64,000 bases of DNA from Variovorax sp. UMC13 (lineage in GTDB: Bacteria; Pseudomonadota; Gammaproteobacteria; Burkholderiales; Burkholderiaceae_C). Position 1 is the stretch's first letter. The number at the start of each line of letters is the position of its first letter. Both the position numbers and the translations under genes were made by a program. The stretch spans positions 62,001 to 126,000 of the forward strand of contig NZ_LZZW01000040.1 in the NCBI RefSeq assembly GCF_014170375.1. The letters run 5' to 3'. The notes under the pieces are model-generated. The model was not told where the DNA came from. It ran no database searches and saw nothing but the letters and a program-made list of their open reading frames with translations. This document shows, piece by piece, positions 59,245 through 64,000 of this stretch.

Positions 59245-60132
59245 ATGCGTGAACTGAGCCTCGACCATCTGCGCACTTTGGTGGCCATCGCCGACCTCGG
59301 GTCGCTGGCCAATGCCGCGCGCGCCCTCCATCTCGCGGCCCCGACCGTCACCGTGCAGATCGCGGAACTGGAGTCGCGCCTGGGCGGCCAGCTGCTCGTG
59401 CGCGGGCGGGGCCCGGCACAGCCGACGGCCTTGGGCGAAGGCTTCATCGCGCGTGCGCGCCGGCTGCTGGCGGACGCCGACGATGCCGTGGAGGACGTGC
59501 GGCGCCAGCTCGCCGGCCAGACCGGCCGGGTGCGGGTGGGCGCCTCGACCGGCGCCATCGCGCACCTGCTGCCGCCCGCGCTCGAGCGCCTGGCGCGCCA
59601 CCATCCGGGCATCGACGTCAACGTGCAGGTGCTGACCTCCAAGGACAGCATGGCCCGGCTCGCCGCGGGCAGCCTGGACCTGGCGATCGTGGCGCTGCCG
59701 CAGGCGGCTGTGCGCGGCCTCCATGTCACGCCCGTGCGGCGCGAGGCGGTCGTGGCCTTCCTGCCGGCGGAATGGAAGGCACCCCGGCGGCTGAGTGCAC
59801 AGTGGCTGGCCGAGCGGCCGCTGATCATGAACGACGCCTCCACCAGCCTCTACCGGCTGACCGCGGAATGGTTCTCCGCGGCGGGCGTCCATTGCCGGCC
59901 GCGCATCGAGCTCAACTACAACGACGCCATCCGCACGCTGGTCGCCGCCGGCTACGGCGCGGCCCTGCTGCCGCAGGAATCGCAGGAGCCCGCGCGCGAT
60001 CCCCGCATCGTCGTGCGCCCGCTGAGCCCGCCGCTGTGGCGGCAGCTGGGTGTGGCCGTCAGCGAGCGCGGCGCCAGCGGTCCGACGCGCTTCGTGCTGG
60101 AAGCGCTGCAGCCCGCCACGGCGCGCAGTTGA
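59245..60132 (+). CDS. LysR-family transcriptional regulator
   Basis: A 295-residue LysR protein (LSLDHLRTLVAIADLGSLANAARAL, PTVTVQIAELESRLG) with an effector domain beginning GRVRVGASTGAIAHLLPPAL. Divergent from argC and so a candidate regulator of it, perhaps like the lysine/arginine-sensing ArgP group by role, though not closely similar by eye. Convergent with glmS, 60 bases apart. Confidence 0.9.
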   Translation: MRELSLDHLRTLVAIADLGSLANAARALHLAAPTVTVQIAELESRLGGQLLVRGRGPAQPTALGEGFIARARRLLADADDAVEDVRRQLAGQTGRVRVGASTGAIAHLLPPALERLARHHPGIDVNVQVLTSKDSMARLAAGSLDLAIVALPQAAVRGLHVTPVRREAVVAFLPAEWKAPRRLSAQWLAERPLIMNDASTSLYRLTAEWFSAAGVHCRPRIELNYNDAIRTLVAAGYGAALLPQESQEPARDPRIVVRPLSPPLWRQLGVAVSERGASGPTRFVLEALQPATARS

Positions 60133-60192
60133 CGCCCGGCTCAGCGAAGCCGCTGGCGGAAGGCCTGCGACGCGCGCACGGGGCCCGCCCCC

Positions 60193-62073
<1,881 letters not shown>

Positions 62074-62213
62074 GGGAAAGCCTTTGAATGGAGCTGGAGA
62101 GGCCGCGATCGTAGGGCTGGGTTCAAGATATTTGTCGTCAATATTCCTGTATTTTTGGAATAAAATTACCCCCAATCACAAAGGAGAAATTAACTTTCTC
62201 ATTCAATTGAAAA
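62074..62213. promoter_or_regulatory. Divergent glmS / lrp control region with dyads
   Basis: A very AT-rich 140-base gap. GAGAAA-TTAAC-TTTCTC (62184-62200) is a perfect inverted repeat, followed by the palindrome TTCAATTGAA (62202-62211) immediately before the regulator's ATG. Their position suits autoregulation by the Lrp/AsnC protein. AAAGGAG at 62180-62186 lies too far upstream to serve as a ribosome site for ATG 62214. Confidence 0.5.
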
Positions 62214-62702
62214 ATGGAAGAAATAACCCTTGATCTGATCGATCTGCGGCTGCTGGACGCGCTTCAGCAGGATGCGCTGCAGACCAACCAGGAGCTCGCG
62301 GGCAGCGTCCACATCTCGCCCCCCACCTGCATGCGCCGCGTCCAGCGGCTGCGCGCCGCCGGCATGATCGAGCGCCAGGTCGCCCTGCTCTCGGCCGACC
62401 GGCTCTCGCCGCTGCTGGGCCACGGCCTGCAGGTGCTGACCGAGATCTCGCTGGACCGCCAGGACGCCGCCTCGCTCGACGCCTTCGAGGCGCGCGCGGT
62501 CGCCGACGACGCGGTGCAGCAGTGCTGGCGCGTGTCGCCCGGGCCGGACTTCATCCTGGTGGTGATCGCGCGCGACATGCCCGACTACCACGCGCTGGCG
62601 CAGCGGCTGTTCAACGCCGACGCCAACGTGCGCAACGTCAAGGCCTTCTTCTCGGTCAAGCGCGCGAAGTTCGACCCGCGGCTGCCGCTGTTCCCGATCT
62701 AG
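62214..62702 (+). CDS. Lrp/AsnC-family transcriptional regulator
   Basis: A 162-residue regulator: N-terminal HTH (LDLIDLRLLDALQQDALQTNQELAG, SPPTCMRRVQRLRAAGMI) and a C-terminal RAM ligand-binding domain (VLTEISLDRQDAASLDAFEA, CWRVSPGPDFILVVIARDM). Members sense amino acids. It is divergent from glmS, so control of amino-sugar supply is possible. The ATG at 62214 is fixed by an in-frame TGA four bases upstream. Its stop abuts the stop of glmU. Confidence 0.92.
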   Translation: MEEITLDLIDLRLLDALQQDALQTNQELAGSVHISPPTCMRRVQRLRAAGMIERQVALLSADRLSPLLGHGLQVLTEISLDRQDAASLDAFEARAVADDAVQQCWRVSPGPDFILVVIARDMPDYHALAQRLFNADANVRNVKAFFSVKRAKFDPRLPLFPI

Positions 62703-64000
62703 CTAGCCCTTGTTCTTCAGCGGCCGCTGCCAGTTCGGAAAACTGGCCTGCCGCGCGCGCGCCACGGTCAGCGCGCCGGGCTCGGTGCTCTTGCTGATGG
62801 TCGAGCCGCCGCCCACGGTACCGCCCGCGCCGATGGTGACCGGCGCCACCAGCACGCAGTTGCTGCCGATGTGCACGTCGTCGCCGAGCACGGTGCGGTG
62901 CTTGTTCGCGCCGTCGTAGTTGGCGGTGATGCTGCCCGCGCCGTAGTTGACGCGCTCGCCCACCGTGGCGTCGCCCAGGTAGGCCAGGTGGTTGGCCTTG
63001 GCGCCGGCCGCCAGCGTCGAGTTCTTGACCTCGACGAAGTTGCCGATGTGCACCTCGGCGCCCAACTGCGCGCCGGGGCGCAGCCGCGCGAAGGGGCCGA
63101 TGCGCGCATCGGGCCCGACGCTCACGCCGGCCTTCTCGCCGTCGATGTGGGTGAAGGGATGGATCACCGTGCCGGCCTCGATGCGGGCGTTGGCGATCAC
63201 GCAGTGGGCGCCGATGCGCACGCCGTCGCCCAGCGACACCGTGCCCTCGAAGACGCAGTTGACGTCGATCTCGACGTCGCTGCCGCAGGCGAGCGTGCCG
63301 CGCAGGTCGAAGCGCGCGGGGTCGGCCAGCCGCACGCCGGCGGTCATCAGCGCATCGGCCTGCCGCAGCTGCAGCACGCGCTCGAGCGCCGCGAGCTGGG
63401 CCGGGCTGTTGATGCCGGCGACCTGCGCCGCGTCGTCGATGCGGTGCGCCACCACCGGCACGCCGTCGCCGGTGGCGAAGCCCACGATGTCGGTCAGGTA
63501 GTACTCGCCCTGGGCGTTGCGGTTGTCCAGGCGCGCCAGCCAGGGCTTGAGCAGCCGCGCCGGCACGGCCATGATGCCGCTGTAGACCTCGCGCACGGCG
63601 CGCTGCGCCTCGCTGGCGTCCTTCTGCTCGACGATCGCCAGCACCTGGCCCGAATCGGGCGCGCGAAGGATGCGGCCGTAGCCGGTGGGGTCGTCGAATT
63701 CGATGGTCAGCAAGGCCAGGCGTTCGCCGGCGCTGGCCGCGACCAGCGCCTGCAGCGCGGCCTCGCCGATCAGCGGGACGTCGCCCGACAGCACCAGCAC
63801 CGTGCCGTCGTCGGGCAGGCTGGGCATGGCCTGCTGCACGGCGTGCCCGGTGCCCAGCTGCGGCATCTGGCGCGCGAAGCGCGGCGCCATGGCGGTGAAA
63901 TCGGCGCCGATGGCGGCCTCGACCGCCTCGGCGCCATGGCCGGTCACGACCACGACGTGGCGCGCGCCCAGTTGGGCGGCGGTGTCGAGCACCCGTGCCA
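62703..64000 (-). CDS. glmU: Bifunctional GlmU uridylyl/acetyltransferase, N-terminus beyond window
   Basis: The visible 432 residues are GlmU lacking about the first 38 residues (the nucleotide-binding loop), which lie past the window's right edge. The pyrophosphorylase part shows VLSGDVPLIGE and IVEQKDASEAQRAVREV, then the left-handed beta helix with hexapeptide repeats (VLGDDVHIGSNCVLVAPVTIGAGGTVGGGS) that carries the acetyltransferase site. It makes UDP-GlcNAc from glucosamine 1-phosphate, two steps after GlmS. The C-terminus is short and basic. Confidence 0.96.
   Translation of the reverse strand, partial: ARVLDTAAQLGARHVVVVTGHGAEAVEAAIGADFTAMAPRFARQMPQLGTGHAVQQAMPSLPDDGTVLVLSGDVPLIGEAALQALVAASAGERLALLTIEFDDPTGYGRILRAPDSGQVLAIVEQKDASEAQRAVREVYSGIMAVPARLLKPWLARLDNRNAQGEYYLTDIVGFATGDGVPVVAHRIDDAAQVAGINSPAQLAALERVLQLRQADALMTAGVRLADPARFDLRGTLACGSDVEIDVNCVFEGTVSLGDGVRIGAHCVIANARIEAGTVIHPFTHIDGEKAGVSVGPDARIGPFARLRPGAQLGAEVHIGNFVEVKNSTLAAGAKANHLAYLGDATVGERVNYGAGSITANYDGANKHRTVLGDDVHIGSNCVLVAPVTIGAGGTVGGGSTISKSTEPGALTVARARQASFPNWQRPLKNKG

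Overview
The window is very GC-rich, densely packed chromosomal DNA. Gene content points to a betaproteobacterium of the Burkholderiales, most likely Comamonadaceae and Variovorax-like. The reasons are nine LysR regulators, three Bug/TTT-type substrate-binding proteins, an iron-sulfur (AcnD/PrpF) methylcitrate operon, a MesX/MesD methionine synthase pair and many CoA-dependent catabolic genes joined by 4-base stop/start overlaps. The genus is inferred from gene content, not measured.

Region 1 (1-9.4 kb): a bacteriophytochrome histidine kinase overlapping a receiver protein cut by the window edge, small secreted or membrane hypotheticals, a LysR gene divergent from a trans-aconitate methyltransferase, a LuxR-type regulator with a shortened receiver, a membrane hybrid kinase, and a CsgG/HfaB-like lipoprotein ending in a strong terminator.

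Region 2 (9.4-16.3 kb): a compact cassette with an AT-rich leader: M81 (MlrC-type) peptidase, MFS transporter, class II aldolase, D-serine dehydratase and a LysR regulator. It looks inserted. Right after it lies an orphan coding tail plus terminator that resembles the tail and terminator just before the cassette.

Region 3 (16.3-27.7 kb): metR divergent from a flavin reductase, mesX and mesD (folate-independent methionine synthesis), then, convergent, the propionate/2-methylcitrate operon (thioesterase, prpC, acnD, prpF, prpB) preceded by a LysR gene.

Region 4 (27.7-38.3 kb): the most unusual part. A heme-oxygenase-like diiron protein with all six expected metal ligands and an aldehyde dehydrogenase face, across a divergent promoter, two [2Fe-2S] ferredoxins, an unrecognised 108-residue protein, an FNR-type reductase and an alpha/beta hydrolase. 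This has the parts list of a multicomponent oxygenase and I cannot match it to a described system. It is followed by a frameshifted NIPSNAP remnant and a second set (Bug protein, ThDP enzyme, SDR, zinc alcohol dehydrogenase, VOC protein).

Region 5 (38.3-57.3 kb): regulators, two more Bug proteins, a flavin reductase, and a long leftward acyl-CoA catabolic operon (two acyl-CoA ligases, paired acyl-CoA dehydrogenase subunits, aldehyde dehydrogenase, enoyl-CoA hydratase, and a thiolase-like/DUF35 pair that has lost key thiolase and zinc residues). It ends upstream in an ABC importer facing a LysR gene across two symmetric operator-like dyads.

Region 6 (57.3-64 kb): housekeeping: type 2 argC with a divergent LysR gene, glmS divergent from an Lrp/AsnC regulator, and glmU running off the window. 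No tRNA, rRNA, CRISPR array, transposase or integrase gene was recognised.
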